A program made the position numbers and the translations under genes. A stretch of 34,022 nt of DNA, taken from Bacteroidota bacterium (GTDB lineage Bacteria; Bacteroidota; Bacteroidia; Bacteroidales; NBLH01). Below, piece after piece: positions 7,796 to 15,943 of the stretch (its first letter is position 1; each line of letters opens with the position of its first letter). The stretch covers positions 1-34,022 of the forward strand of contig JANYKN010000021.1 of NCBI GenBank assembly GCA_025361565.1, in the 5' to 3' direction. The notes below the pieces were generated by a model, which saw nothing but the letters and a program-made list of their open reading frames with translations, ran no database searches and had not been told where the DNA came from.

Positions 7796-9223
7796 TTAAA
7801 AATACAAATCCCTTTCACCTTTTTTAATTTTTTCGATACGATCCCTCACTTTTTCGATGTATTTGTCATCGTCAATATCCGAAATTTTCTCTTCAATCAA
7901 TTGATAACCACGGATTTTAGTTTCAGCAGGAGCATAATCCTCAAGATATTCAACAAGTGTAAGCAATGCATTTGGCGTACAATATCTTTTTATGAAACCA
8001 GGAACCGAAAACTCCATAAAATGCTCGCCAGTGCGGCCCAAACGGTAACATGCTGTACAGAAAGACGGAATATATTTGCTATTTATTAATTCATCCATAA
8101 TTTCATTGAGCGTTCGGTTATCATTAATGGTAAATTGTTCACTTAACAAGTCCTGATCTCCTTTTCCTTCTTTGGTATAGCCTTTCATTTCAATATTAGT
8201 GCCGCCATCTATTTGAGATACACCAAATTGCATAATTTCATCTCTTACATATGCTGGTTCACGGGCGGTTAAAATTAATCCTGTATATGGAACTGCCAAT
8301 CTGAGAATTGCAACAAGTTTAACAAAATCAGCATCGCTTACCAGTTTTGATTTATCAATATCCAGTTCTGATGCATTTTGGATACGTGGAAATGAAATAG
8401 TATGTGGCCCTACATTGTAAACCGCCTCAAAATGGTTAACATGCCTCATTAGTCCTAAAACTTCAAAACGCCAATCGTAAAGGCCAAATAAAGCGCCAAT
8501 TCCAACATCGTCTATTCCTGCTTCCTGAGCCCTGTCAAGTGCAGTGAGCCTCCAATCGTAATCTTTCTTTTTTCCACTTAGATGTACTTTTTGATAAGTT
8601 TCAGGGTGATAGGTTTCCTGAAATACTTGGTAAGTGCCAATTGCGGAATTTTTTATGGTTCTAAAACCCTCTATAGTTTGTGGAGCAGCATTGATATTAA
8701 CCCTTCTGATTTCGCCATTACCACTTTTAACAGAATATACCGTTTTAACTGATTCTGCAATAAATTCCGGATCATATTGAGGATGTTCACCATAAACTAG
8801 GATCAAACGTTTCTGGCCTGTATCTTCAAGGGCAGTAACTTGGTCAATTAGTTCCTTTTTGTTAAGTGTTACCCGTTTGATGGATTTATTTGTAGCCTTA
8901 AAACCGCAATAAGCACAACTGTTGGTGCAATTATTCCCAATATACAAAGGTGCGAATAGAACAATTCGATGACCATAAACTTTTTCCTTCAAAGTTCTTG
9001 CTCCCTGTTTAATCTCTTCAATTAATTCAGGATCTGTAGTATTTAAAAGCACAGCTGTTTCCTGGAGACTTAACCGGTTTTTATTTAGTGATTTGGAAAT
9101 AATTACACGAACCCTTTCAGGACTTGGAACAGCAGTGTTAATAATTTGCCAAATCTCATCAGAGTCAATAAAAGGGGTCATTGCCTGATCTTTAATCTTA
9201 TATACTTGTGGTTGATAAATCAT
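7796..9223 (-). CDS. hydG: [FeFe]-hydrogenase maturase HydG (radical SAM tyrosine lyase)
   Basis: HydG cleaves tyrosine to p-cresol and dehydroglycine and makes the CO and CN ligands of the hydrogenase H-cluster. Both iron-sulfur sites are visible: the radical SAM CxxxCxxC in CTNSCAYC (Cys99, Cys103, Cys106), and the C-terminal auxiliary cluster motif Cx2Cx22C at Cys389, Cys392 and Cys415. The auxiliary motif separates HydG from the thiamin enzyme ThiH. The length of 475 residues is normal. No hydE, hydF or hydrogenase gene lies in the window, so its partners must be elsewhere. It is preceded by an exact -7 box and, farther out, a cluster of TGAT/ATCA half-sites. Its stop is 12 nt from the convergent vWA gene. 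Confidence 0.93.
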   Translation of the reverse strand: MIYQPQVYKIKDQAMTPFIDSDEIWQIINTAVPSPERVRVIISKSLNKNRLSLQETAVLLNTTDPELIEEIKQGARTLKEKVYGHRIVLFAPLYIGNNCTNSCAYCGFKATNKSIKRVTLNKKELIDQVTALEDTGQKRLILVYGEHPQYDPEFIAESVKTVYSVKSGNGEIRRVNINAAPQTIEGFRTIKNSAIGTYQVFQETYHPETYQKVHLSGKKKDYDWRLTALDRAQEAGIDDVGIGALFGLYDWRFEVLGLMRHVNHFEAVYNVGPHTISFPRIQNASELDIDKSKLVSDADFVKLVAILRLAVPYTGLILTAREPAYVRDEIMQFGVSQIDGGTNIEMKGYTKEGKGDQDLLSEQFTINDNRTLNEIMDELINSKYIPSFCTACYRLGRTGEHFMEFSVPGFIKRYCTPNALLTLVEYLEDYAPAETKIRGYQLIEEKISDIDDDKYIEKVRDRIEKIKKGERDLYF

Positions 9224-9251
9224 GCGGTCATTTTTAAAAATATTTGCAACG

Positions 9252-9259
9252 CAAAGTTA
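9252..9259 (-). promoter_or_regulatory. Putative -7 element for hydG
   Basis: The minus strand reads TAACTTTG, an exact TAnnTTTG, 28 nt before the hydG ATG. The -33 position lacks an obvious TTG, which could mean that an activator is required. Confidence 0.45.
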
Positions 9260-9385
9260 GTCCAAATTTCCTTTTTTAAGGAGATTCCTACCTAATTTTG
9301 AAGATTATTAAATATTTTTAACGGATTGGCATTTTTTGTATTTATCTGAATTAATGCAATTTACAGATATAATTTTAAGTTCAAG

Positions 9386-9410
9386 TATCAAAAGTGATAT
9401 AAATCATGAT
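9386..9410. promoter_or_regulatory. Cluster of nested TGAT/ATCA half-sites in the hydG / PLP-enzyme divergent region
   Basis: Four half-sites alternate: ATCA 9387, TGAT 9395, ATCA 9403, TGAT 9407. TATCA-N4-TGATA (9386-9399) and TGAT-N4-ATCA (9395-9406) are both palindromic. The second matches the core of the CRP/FNR-family site TTGAT-N4-ATCAA except at its outer bases. It lies about 140 nt beyond the hydG -7 box, far for a classic activator position. The rest of this 361-nt gap shows nothing else clear. Confidence 0.3.
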
Positions 9411-9584
9411 AAATATCTAGAAGCAAAGCCATAAAGTTTGCAGTTATATTAAAAACAAATACTACATAAAGCCAGAGCGGAGAGTTTACGTTGCAAATTT
9501 TCTATCTTTAACAAAAAGTGTATATTCGAATCCTGATATATTTCTTGAAATTTAAAGTAATAAAACAAATACAATCAATCCTAT

Positions 9585-10823
9585 ATGAAAAAACTAATAT
9601 CAAAACTGATACATGGCAACATTCTAGATATTCCAAAAGATCCATACAGAAGTTTAAAAATGCCCATCTATGATACTGCCTCATTTGATTTTGAAAATTC
9701 TCAAGCACTCGAAGATGCCTTTCTTGGAAATAGAGATGCATTTTTATATTCAAGATCTGCTAATCCAACAATAGCAGAGTTACAGAATCGCCTTCAGCTT
9801 TTTTCAGGTTCAAATGATTGTTTGTGTGTAAGTTCCGGCATGGCTGCTATTTCAAGTGTTGTACTTTCTATTTGCAACGCAGGCGACAATATGATATCAA
9901 CCAAATATTTATTTGGAAATACTTATTCACTTTTCACTAAAACCCTTAATTCTGTAGGAATAGAAACTCGTTTTGCCGATTTGGAAGATTTTACAGCTCT
10001 AGAAAAAATGATCGATTCAAAAACAAGGGCTATTTTTTTAGAAATATTAACGAATCCACAATTAATCATTTTTGACATTAAAAGGCTTGCACAATTAGCT
10101 GATAAACATAAAATTCTGCTAATTGTTGACAACACAATCCTTACTCCTTATATTTTCGAATGCAGCAAATACGGCGTTGATGTTGAAATAACTTCTACTA
10201 CCAAATTCATATCTGGAGGTGCCACATCTGTCGGTGGTGCCATAATGACCTATAATTCTGACAAATGGCAAAATATTCCCAAATTAAAAGAGTCATTTGA
10301 TAAATTTGGAAAACAAGCTCTAAATAAAAAACTTACTAAGGAAGTTTATAGAAATATAGGATGCTGCCTATCACCAAATAATGCATACTTACAACTACTT
10401 GGCCTTGAAACAATTACTTTAAGAATAGACAAAATCTGTGAAAATACTTTGCAGGTTGCAAAATTTCTTGATGTTCACAAAAAAGTGGAGCAAATTATTT
10501 ATCCTTCACTTAAAAATTCAAAATATTATGATTTGGCCAAAGAATTATTCCAATTAAAATCTGGGCCATTGATTCATATGGAATTTAAATCAAAGAAAGA
10601 TTGCTATAAATTTATGGACGCTTTAAAAATGGTAAGGCGTGGTACTAATTTCTGCGACAACAAATCAATGATTATCCATCCGCATTCTACCATTTATTGC
10701 GAATTTATTGAAAGCGAAAAAGCATCAATGAGGATTAATGACAAAATGCTCCGGTTATCAGTTGGGCTTGAAGACATTGAAGATATATTGGAGGATATTG
10801 AACAGGCTTTATTGAAGATTTAA
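9585..10823 (+). CDS. Cys/Met metabolism PLP-dependent enzyme (cystathionine gamma-synthase / lyase family)
   Basis: A fold-type I PLP enzyme of the trans-sulfuration family, 412 residues. The visible features are YSRSANPT (55-62) whose Tyr and Arg contact the phosphate of the neighbouring subunit, the SSGMAA loop (83-88), VDNT with the pyridine-N-binding Asp182, and TSTTKFISGG with Schiff-base Lys207. The C-terminal domain is complete, with substrate-binding arginine in MLRLSVGLED. The sequence does not let me choose between cystathionine gamma-synthase, gamma-lyase, methionine gamma-lyase and O-acetylhomoserine sulfhydrylase. It stands alone, with a strong terminator behind it. It is divergent from hydG, and no methionine genes flank it. 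Confidence 0.87.
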   Translation: MKKLISKLIHGNILDIPKDPYRSLKMPIYDTASFDFENSQALEDAFLGNRDAFLYSRSANPTIAELQNRLQLFSGSNDCLCVSSGMAAISSVVLSICNAGDNMISTKYLFGNTYSLFTKTLNSVGIETRFADLEDFTALEKMIDSKTRAIFLEILTNPQLIIFDIKRLAQLADKHKILLIVDNTILTPYIFECSKYGVDVEITSTTKFISGGATSVGGAIMTYNSDKWQNIPKLKESFDKFGKQALNKKLTKEVYRNIGCCLSPNNAYLQLLGLETITLRIDKICENTLQVAKFLDVHKKVEQIIYPSLKNSKYYDLAKELFQLKSGPLIHMEFKSKKDCYKFMDALKMVRRGTNFCDNKSMIIHPHSTIYCEFIESEKASMRINDKMLRLSVGLEDIEDILEDIEQALLKI

Positions 10824-10882
10824 ATCTTGGGGGGTCTAATAAATACCTCAATTATAGTTTACTTTCGATTTTAAAAGCAGAG

Positions 10883-10916
10883 TGCGGATTCAGAAATTCG
10901 GAAATCCGCATTTTTT
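10883..10916 (+). terminator. Rho-independent terminator after the PLP enzyme gene
   Basis: TGCGGATT (10883-10890) pairs with AATCCGCA (10903-10910) over a 12-nt loop and is followed by six T. It sits between convergent genes. Confidence 0.8.
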
Positions 10917-10919
10917 CAT

Positions 10920-11960
10920 CTATTTGAACAGATTTAAAATTTCCCATATTATAAAAAATATTAAAAGACTAAAAATGAACAATATAGGGTACTTAAATTT
11001 CAATATAAATTGTTCAATTTGAAACAGAGATTTAAACCGTTTTTGATCTCTGAGTAAAATCTTATAATGCTCCTTATTGGCTAGTTTTGCTGATGAAAAA
11101 GATTCTACGGCTTTGTCAATAAACAAACTGGCATAGCGCATGTTATTTATTTTCATGTAATAATAGGATAAATTGTGATACAGGCCAATGAGATTTGCGG
11201 ATCTTTCAGGTTTTCGCTTTTTTTCAAATTGGATGGCTTTCAGATTATATTCAATCGCTTTTTCGTAATTCCTAATTTCTTCATATGTTTTTGAAAGACT
11301 AAAATAAGAACCAGGCAATAAATCATCATATTTCCCTACATTCTGCTCCAGTATTTCAATATCTTTAAGACTATAATATATTGACAAGCTTGTATCGCCC
11401 AATTTTTTATGTATCAATGCTTTATTACGATAAAAAATAGCAATAGACGGGTGTTTTTTATCAATTGCTTCAGAAATTTCAACAGCCAACTGATTGTATT
11501 TCAAAGCCTCGTCATATTTTTTATATTTAACCAGATTCGACGACAACAAATAGCTTAGTTGAGCTAGATGAAATGAGTGTCCACTTATCTTTTTAAGTAA
11601 ATACTTGAGTTTGTTGTAAATCGGATTAAAATCACTGTCAAAATCAAGATTTGGTTTTTCAAGTTCCGCACTTAAATAATTAATAAGTACCGAGCAATCT
11701 TCATAGGTAGGTTTATTATTATCATTTATTATCTGGGCATATTCGGGTTTTATTCCATACAATGCTTGGCTGCGCAACAAGAAGCCTTTTGTTGACAAAT
11801 CATGAACAGTATCGAAAAATCTAAATTGCTCTTCATCATTTATCTGAAACAATTTCATGAGTTCGGGTATGGAAAATAATGCAACTGGAATAACCGACAA
11901 GCAAATTAGAATTTCCTTTTCCTTATTATTTAGTTTTTTTAAATTTAAACTCACGATCAA
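10920..11960 (-). CDS. Winged-helix / TPR protein with C-terminal membrane anchor; start uncertain
   Basis: I recognise architecture but not a named family. Residues about 10-75 resemble the winged-helix segment that follows the NTPase in STAND (NB-ARC-like) proteins: LNNKEKEILICLSVIP, then an FDTVHDLSTKGFLL block. Residues about 125-300 contain four or five TPR-like helix pairs (for example YDEALKYNQLAVEISEA and NYEKAIEYNLKAIQFEKK). The last 25 residues are a transmembrane helix, which would anchor the TPRs in the cytoplasm. No NTPase domain is present. The given start is a TTG; a GTG two codons in is possible. An ATG at 11973 would join the frame if one T were lost from the T7 run at 11934-11940. 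A near-perfect promoter upstream argues that the gene is expressed. Confidence 0.6.
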   Translation of the reverse strand: MIVSLNLKKLNNKEKEILICLSVIPVALFSIPELMKLFQINDEEQFRFFDTVHDLSTKGFLLRSQALYGIKPEYAQIINDNNKPTYEDCSVLINYLSAELEKPNLDFDSDFNPIYNKLKYLLKKISGHSFHLAQLSYLLSSNLVKYKKYDEALKYNQLAVEISEAIDKKHPSIAIFYRNKALIHKKLGDTSLSIYYSLKDIEILEQNVGKYDDLLPGSYFSLSKTYEEIRNYEKAIEYNLKAIQFEKKRKPERSANLIGLYHNLSYYYMKINNMRYASLFIDKAVESFSSAKLANKEHYKILLRDQKRFKSLFQIEQFILKFKYPILFIFSLLIFFIIWEILNLFK

Positions 11961-12021
11961 ATAAAAATATCATTTAAGAAAAAAACATTCTAATTATCCC
12001 AAAATACTTATTTACAAAATG

Positions 12022-12054
12022 CAAAATTACAGTTTTCTGAGCTAAGTCCACAAA
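12022..12054 (-). promoter_or_regulatory. Bacteroidota-type promoter for the winged-helix/TPR gene
   Basis: On the minus strand TTTG (12054-12051) is followed after 21 nt by TAATTTTG (12029-12022); both boxes match the consensus exactly. Predicted transcription starts near 12015, about 42 nt before the ATG at 11973 and about 55 nt before the TTG at 11960. Confidence 0.65.
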
Positions 12055-12103
12055 AGATGGACACTAAGATATCATTAACGAAGCAAAATAATTCTAATCT
12101 TTA

Positions 12104-12370
12104 TTATCTTATAGAAAAATCGGTGAATTGTTTATCGTTGGTTTCGACTATATCAACGGATTCAACAATAGCCATTCTTGGCCCATTATGGCACCAGGCA
12201 ATAAACTGATCTATATCAGCATTTGTTCCTGAAGCCTGAATGTATACCGAACCATCTGCGATATTTCGCACAAAACCCTTTACATTGTATTCCTTAGCTT
12301 TTTCCATTGTTCGATAGCGAAATCCTACACCTTGCACTCTTCCATTTATATAGATTTCTACATTTCGCAT
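12104..12370 (-). CDS. Acylphosphatase
   Basis: A stand-alone 88-residue acylphosphatase, which hydrolyses carboxyl-phosphate anhydrides such as acetyl phosphate or 1,3-bisphosphoglycerate. The family signature GRVQGVGFR (10-18) supplies the phosphate-binding loop and Arg18; Asn36 in GFVRNIADG is the catalytic Asn. It starts at an ATG 62 nt after AmrB on the same strand and may be the last gene of the AmmeMemoRadiSam cluster. The physiological substrate of bacterial acylphosphatases is generally unclear. Confidence 0.92.
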   Translation of the reverse strand: MRNVEIYINGRVQGVGFRYRTMEKAKEYNVKGFVRNIADGSVYIQASGTNADIDQFIAWCHNGPRMAIVESVDIVETNDKQFTDFSIR

Positions 12371-12432
12371 TTATATTGGAAATTGAAAATTAGTAATTTA
12401 AATTTGAAAAATATATTTGTCATTTATAATGA

Positions 12433-13272
12433 TCATTCCTTACTAAACAATATCGTAACATAATCAACAACTTTATCTGACGGTATTATCTGCCCGGAAT
12501 GTCCCCTAGCTAAAATTGTTGTTGAATAATTACCTGAAAAGGATGAATATTCCATAAGACTCATAATAGGTCCATATCCACAAACAGAAATATTATTATC
12601 TTTTACAACTCTATAAACCATGTCTGTTTTGTGATCCATGATTTGTTCCAAAACTATATCATCGAGTTTTTTTCCGGTTTCTGAATCTTTAAAATGAGTA
12701 AAATCCGATGAAGCTATAATCATAACGTTCCGGTTCAGCTTTTGTTCAGTCTCCTTGATCCTTTTGGCAATTTCTTTAGCATTTTCGGCATTTTGCTGAG
12801 AAAATGTAATCATTGCTATTTTAAAATCGTATTGAATAAAATACTGCAATAAGGGCAACATCACCTCACCTGCATGTTCGTGCTCATGGGCAATATCTGA
12901 AAATGGAAAACCGAGTTCGGTAATAAATTCCATATCCTGTTGGATGTTGCCAAGAGGTGTAGACCAATATTTATGGCTTTCCATTGAGATTTTTTCACCG
13001 AATCCAGTATGGTTTGGATTTATGATGACAAAAGTGTCTACTTTCTTTTCAATTTTTGCTATCAAATCAAAAAAATGCACGGCGTGGCAGGCAGAAAACA
13101 TATATCCCGCATGAGGAACAACTGCACCATAAATTGGTTTTTCTATAAATTTTAAGTCAATTTTATGGTTTTCATGATTAAGAATATCTTTTATCATGGT
13201 TGATAAAGCCTCCTTTTCGGCAGGATAGAACCGACCGGCTACAGCAGGTTTCCTTATATTTATCTGTTCCAT
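12433..13272 (-). CDS. amrB: AmmeMemoRadiSam system protein B (MEMO1 family)
   Basis: A MEMO-like protein related to extradiol dioxygenase class III folds, 279 residues from the ATG chosen. That start gives the typical opening IRKPAVAGRFYPA and leaves 11 nt to the upstream stop; the frame is open further, but a longer version would overlap the radical SAM gene. Conserved histidines occur in VPHAGYMFSACHAVHFF and NPNHTGFGEK, an acidic/His stretch in HEHEHAGEVMLPLLQYF, and a Cys in ISVCGYGPIM. These match the putative metal site of MEMO. The family works with AmrA and AmrS in a system of unknown biochemical role. All three partners are adjacent here. Confidence 0.92.
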   Translation of the reverse strand: MEQINIRKPAVAGRFYPAEKEALSTMIKDILNHENHKIDLKFIEKPIYGAVVPHAGYMFSACHAVHFFDLIAKIEKKVDTFVIINPNHTGFGEKISMESHKYWSTPLGNIQQDMEFITELGFPFSDIAHEHEHAGEVMLPLLQYFIQYDFKIAMITFSQQNAENAKEIAKRIKETEQKLNRNVMIIASSDFTHFKDSETGKKLDDIVLEQIMDHKTDMVYRVVKDNNISVCGYGPIMSLMEYSSFSGNYSTTILARGHSGQIIPSDKVVDYVTILFSKE

Positions 13273-13283
13273 AATACTTTCTT

Positions 13284-14288
13284 TTAGATATATTCTATCA
13301 CCTTTTGATGGCAATTTGGACATGTTCCATCTTTCCCAATTTTATCAGTATTGACATTGTAATAATTCCTGGTAATAAGTATATGGTTACATGATGGACA
13401 ATAAGTATTTTGACCTATTTTGCTATCCATATTACCCATATACACATACTTTAAATATCGAGTAGAAATAGCGAATAACTCTTCAATTTTACGTTCCGTA
13501 GTTGGAGGAATTGTTAATTTATAACGTGGAAAATATCGTGATAGATGCAATACAGTATCTTCGCCTAACTCTTTTTGAATCCATTCGAGCATACCTATAA
13601 AATTATCTTGTTCATCATTTAAACCAGGGATGATTAAATTGGTAATTTCAAAATGCAAACCAGATTTTTTGATTTCGATAAGACTATCTTTAACCGACTT
13701 CAGGCTTGAGAAAGTTACCTTTTTATAAAAATCATCAGTAAATGACTTTAAATCTACACTAAATGCATCAATAAAATGAAACATACGTTCAAGTGGAGCA
13801 GGTGAAAAGAACCCATTAGTTACCATTACATTTTTTAATCCCAATTGTTTTGCCAGAAGCGCAGTATCACGCATAAATTCATAAAAAACAAGCGGTTCAT
13901 TGTATGTATATGCAACCCCAATGTTATTTGATCGTCGTCGTGCATCATTTACAATCGAATCAGGCGACAACTCGTTTAGCGTAAAACCATTTACACCGGT
14001 TTGGGCAATTTCGTAATTTTGGCAAAATTTGCAATGTAAATTGCAACCAACACTTCCAATCGACAAAATAGATTTTCCTGGATAATAATGATAAAGCGGT
14101 TTTTTCTCAATTGGATCAAGATGATGTCCACTGATTTTACCATAATTATCAGCTATAAGTTTGCCTCCAAAATTTGTTCTGACTTTACAATTGCCTGTTT
14201 TCCCTTCAGGAATGATACATAGATGAGGACAAAGTTCGCACTTTACACTTGAATCTTCTCCCTTAATATAGAATAAAGCTTCTTTCAA
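13284..14288 (-). CDS. amrS: AmmeMemoRadiSam system radical SAM enzyme
   Basis: A pyruvate-formate-lyase-activase-like radical SAM protein of 334 residues. The cluster motif CNLHCKFC gives Cys82, Cys86 and Cys89. It is preceded by a Cys-rich N-terminal module (Cys17, Cys20, Cys24, Cys34 in CELCPHLC and GNCKV). It ends with a zinc-ribbon-like tail containing CPSC and CPNC. The Cys-rich N-terminus plus CxxxCxxC is characteristic of AmrS rather than of true PflA. The reaction is not known. It lies between the genes for proteins A (30 nt upstream) and B (11 nt downstream), clearly one operon. Confidence 0.93.
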   Translation of the reverse strand: MKEALFYIKGEDSSVKCELCPHLCIIPEGKTGNCKVRTNFGGKLIADNYGKISGHHLDPIEKKPLYHYYPGKSILSIGSVGCNLHCKFCQNYEIAQTGVNGFTLNELSPDSIVNDARRRSNNIGVAYTYNEPLVFYEFMRDTALLAKQLGLKNVMVTNGFFSPAPLERMFHFIDAFSVDLKSFTDDFYKKVTFSSLKSVKDSLIEIKKSGLHFEITNLIIPGLNDEQDNFIGMLEWIQKELGEDTVLHLSRYFPRYKLTIPPTTERKIEELFAISTRYLKYVYMGNMDSKIGQNTYCPSCNHILITRNYYNVNTDKIGKDGTCPNCHQKVIEYI

Positions 14289-14318
14289 CTTCTATCCTCC
14301 AATTTCAGGTTTTAACAA

Positions 14319-14852
14319 TTAATGATGCCTTGTAGATGTAAAAGCATAAATTTTCAATTGATTTAATCTATAATCAGACAATCCTGCTTTTCGTTTTGCT
14401 ATATTCAATTGCTTCTCAACAGTTTCAACACCATCAATATCAGGGAGTAATACTCCTCTAGAAAAAGCACCATCTGAAACAATAATACCATACTTTTTGG
14501 GATCGAGCTGTTCAATATTTTCGATAAAAAAAGGTTTGGACAGCACATCAACTGAAACCTCCAGATTTTCAAGTTCAGAAGGAATAATTGGCAAAAACCT
14601 TGTATCACGATTAGCGGCAGCAATTGCATTTGAAATTATCTCGAAATGCAGGTTTTTCTCCCTGGGTTCAATAGTGCCAATACATCCCCTTAAGCTCCCA
14701 TCTTTTAAATGAATTGAAACGAAGCAGGCCAATTGTTCTTTTAACTCATCAGGGATATCGCGTGATCGAATTGCGTCAATATCCTGATTTTTAACAATTG
14801 CCACTATGGTATCCATTGCCAGACTTGAGTATGGAGATTTAGTTTTAAACAT
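14319..14852 (-). CDS. amrA: AmmeMemoRadiSam system protein A (AMMECR1 domain)
   Basis: A 177-residue AMMECR1-domain protein with the diagnostic LRGCIGTI motif, followed by NAIAAANRDTRF and LENLEVSVDVLSKP. The open frame begins 39 nt earlier at a TTG; I choose the ATG that begins MFKTKSPYSSLAM because the extra residues are not typical of the family. It is the first gene of the A-radical SAM-B order. The human homologue AMMECR1 and MEMO1 are both of unsettled molecular function, and the bacterial triad is a recognised but functionally unassigned system. Confidence 0.92.
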   Translation of the reverse strand: MFKTKSPYSSLAMDTIVAIVKNQDIDAIRSRDIPDELKEQLACFVSIHLKDGSLRGCIGTIEPREKNLHFEIISNAIAAANRDTRFLPIIPSELENLEVSVDVLSKPFFIENIEQLDPKKYGIIVSDGAFSRGVLLPDIDGVETVEKQLNIAKRKAGLSDYRLNQLKIYAFTSTRHH

Positions 14853-15068
14853 ATTCCGTAAATTTGAATATGAAGGATATTCTCTTATCAAACGAACAAT
14901 TAATTATTGCAATTCTACTGCTTTTTATTACAAAATCGTCTGATAAATAATTTAAATTTTAAGTTAATTTACGAAAATGTTCTCAAATTAACGAATATTT
15001 TGTCTGTAATTTTTACTTACGTTATAATTATTAAAGGATTACAATCGTATTTTAGGTTTATCTTTAGT

Positions 15069-15932
15069 TTATTTTTTTGATTTAGATTTGTTTTTAACCC
15101 TATAAATGTTTGTTTCGGTTCCGCAAACTGCCGAAGCACTAAAAAAACCCAAAGCTCCGTTTGAAATATTTGAAGGCACATTCGATGGAGGTCCGCTAAA
15201 GCCTGCACCACTATAATCTGTTTCCAATAAAATGGCCATATAAAAATCGTATTTTTCTTTTGAGATTGACAACATTTGTATACGTGCTACAACTGTATCT
15301 TTATCAATTTTATAATCTGGTAATTGATATACTGTCCAATTACCAACATAGGCTCCATTTACCAATTCATCCGAGACAAAAGTTTTTAAGCGTATTGTAT
15401 CCGTTTTGATTTCGTTGTCCAAATATAATTCCCACTGATAATAATCACCTTTAGTTGGAGGTTCCTGAACAAAAATATTGATGTTATAATAATATTTGTC
15501 ATCAAATGGTAAATCTGATTTTTTATATTCATAATTAATGGAATCCATTGGTAAAATTGGTTTCATAAACTCCGAGGCACTATAAGTTTCTCCATTACTA
15601 AGTGTGATGTTAAGTGTATAAGTTTTGCCTGGTTTCCCTGCAATTTCTTTATCAGTTTGATAAACACCACTATTCGCGGTATCAATCAAATTCATGGTTG
15701 TATCTCCATCGGTTATACTAATAAGTGCATTAAGTTCTCGTGTAGTGGGCTGATTTAGAAAATATTCACCAGTTCTGCTTAATATTACTTTGTGCACTTT
15801 ATATTCGCTGGTGATGGAGCCTTCAACTACCAAGCGATTGGTTGCCCCATTGACAAGATTAATATTAAATTTTTCGGTACAAGAAATCAACGATATACTT
15901 AGTAATATGCTGATATATAATATGTATTTCAT
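15069..15932 (-). CDS. DUF4249 family lipoprotein
   Basis: A 287-residue lipoprotein. The ATG chosen begins MKYILYISILL and places the lipobox LISC at Cys18; the frame also extends three codons upstream to a TTG. The mature part is beta-rich with the order typical of DUF4249: RLVVEGSIT near the start, then YTLNITLSNGETYSA and LPMDSINYEY. In Bacteroidota such proteins are encoded next to TonB-dependent receptors and are thought to act as their surface partners. Here the gene starts 11 nt after the receptor stop, so the two form an operon. The ligand is unknown. Confidence 0.88.
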   Translation of the reverse strand: MKYILYISILLSISLISCTEKFNINLVNGATNRLVVEGSITSEYKVHKVILSRTGEYFLNQPTTRELNALISITDGDTTMNLIDTANSGVYQTDKEIAGKPGKTYTLNITLSNGETYSASEFMKPILPMDSINYEYKKSDLPFDDKYYYNINIFVQEPPTKGDYYQWELYLDNEIKTDTIRLKTFVSDELVNGAYVGNWTVYQLPDYKIDKDTVVARIQMLSISKEKYDFYMAILLETDYSGAGFSGPPSNVPSNISNGALGFFSASAVCGTETNIYRVKNKSKSKK

Positions 15933-15943
15933 AATAACCAATA

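Noticed and set aside
7796-9223. The possibility that this radical SAM gene is thiamin-synthesis ThiH.
   Set aside because: The C-terminal Cx2Cx22C auxiliary cluster motif and the length are those of HydG, and no thiamin genes are nearby.
12047-12062. A small GTCCA/TGGAC inverted repeat.
   Set aside because: Only five base pairs without a U-tract. It overlaps the -33 region of the winged-helix/TPR promoter and could be an operator, but the evidence is too thin.
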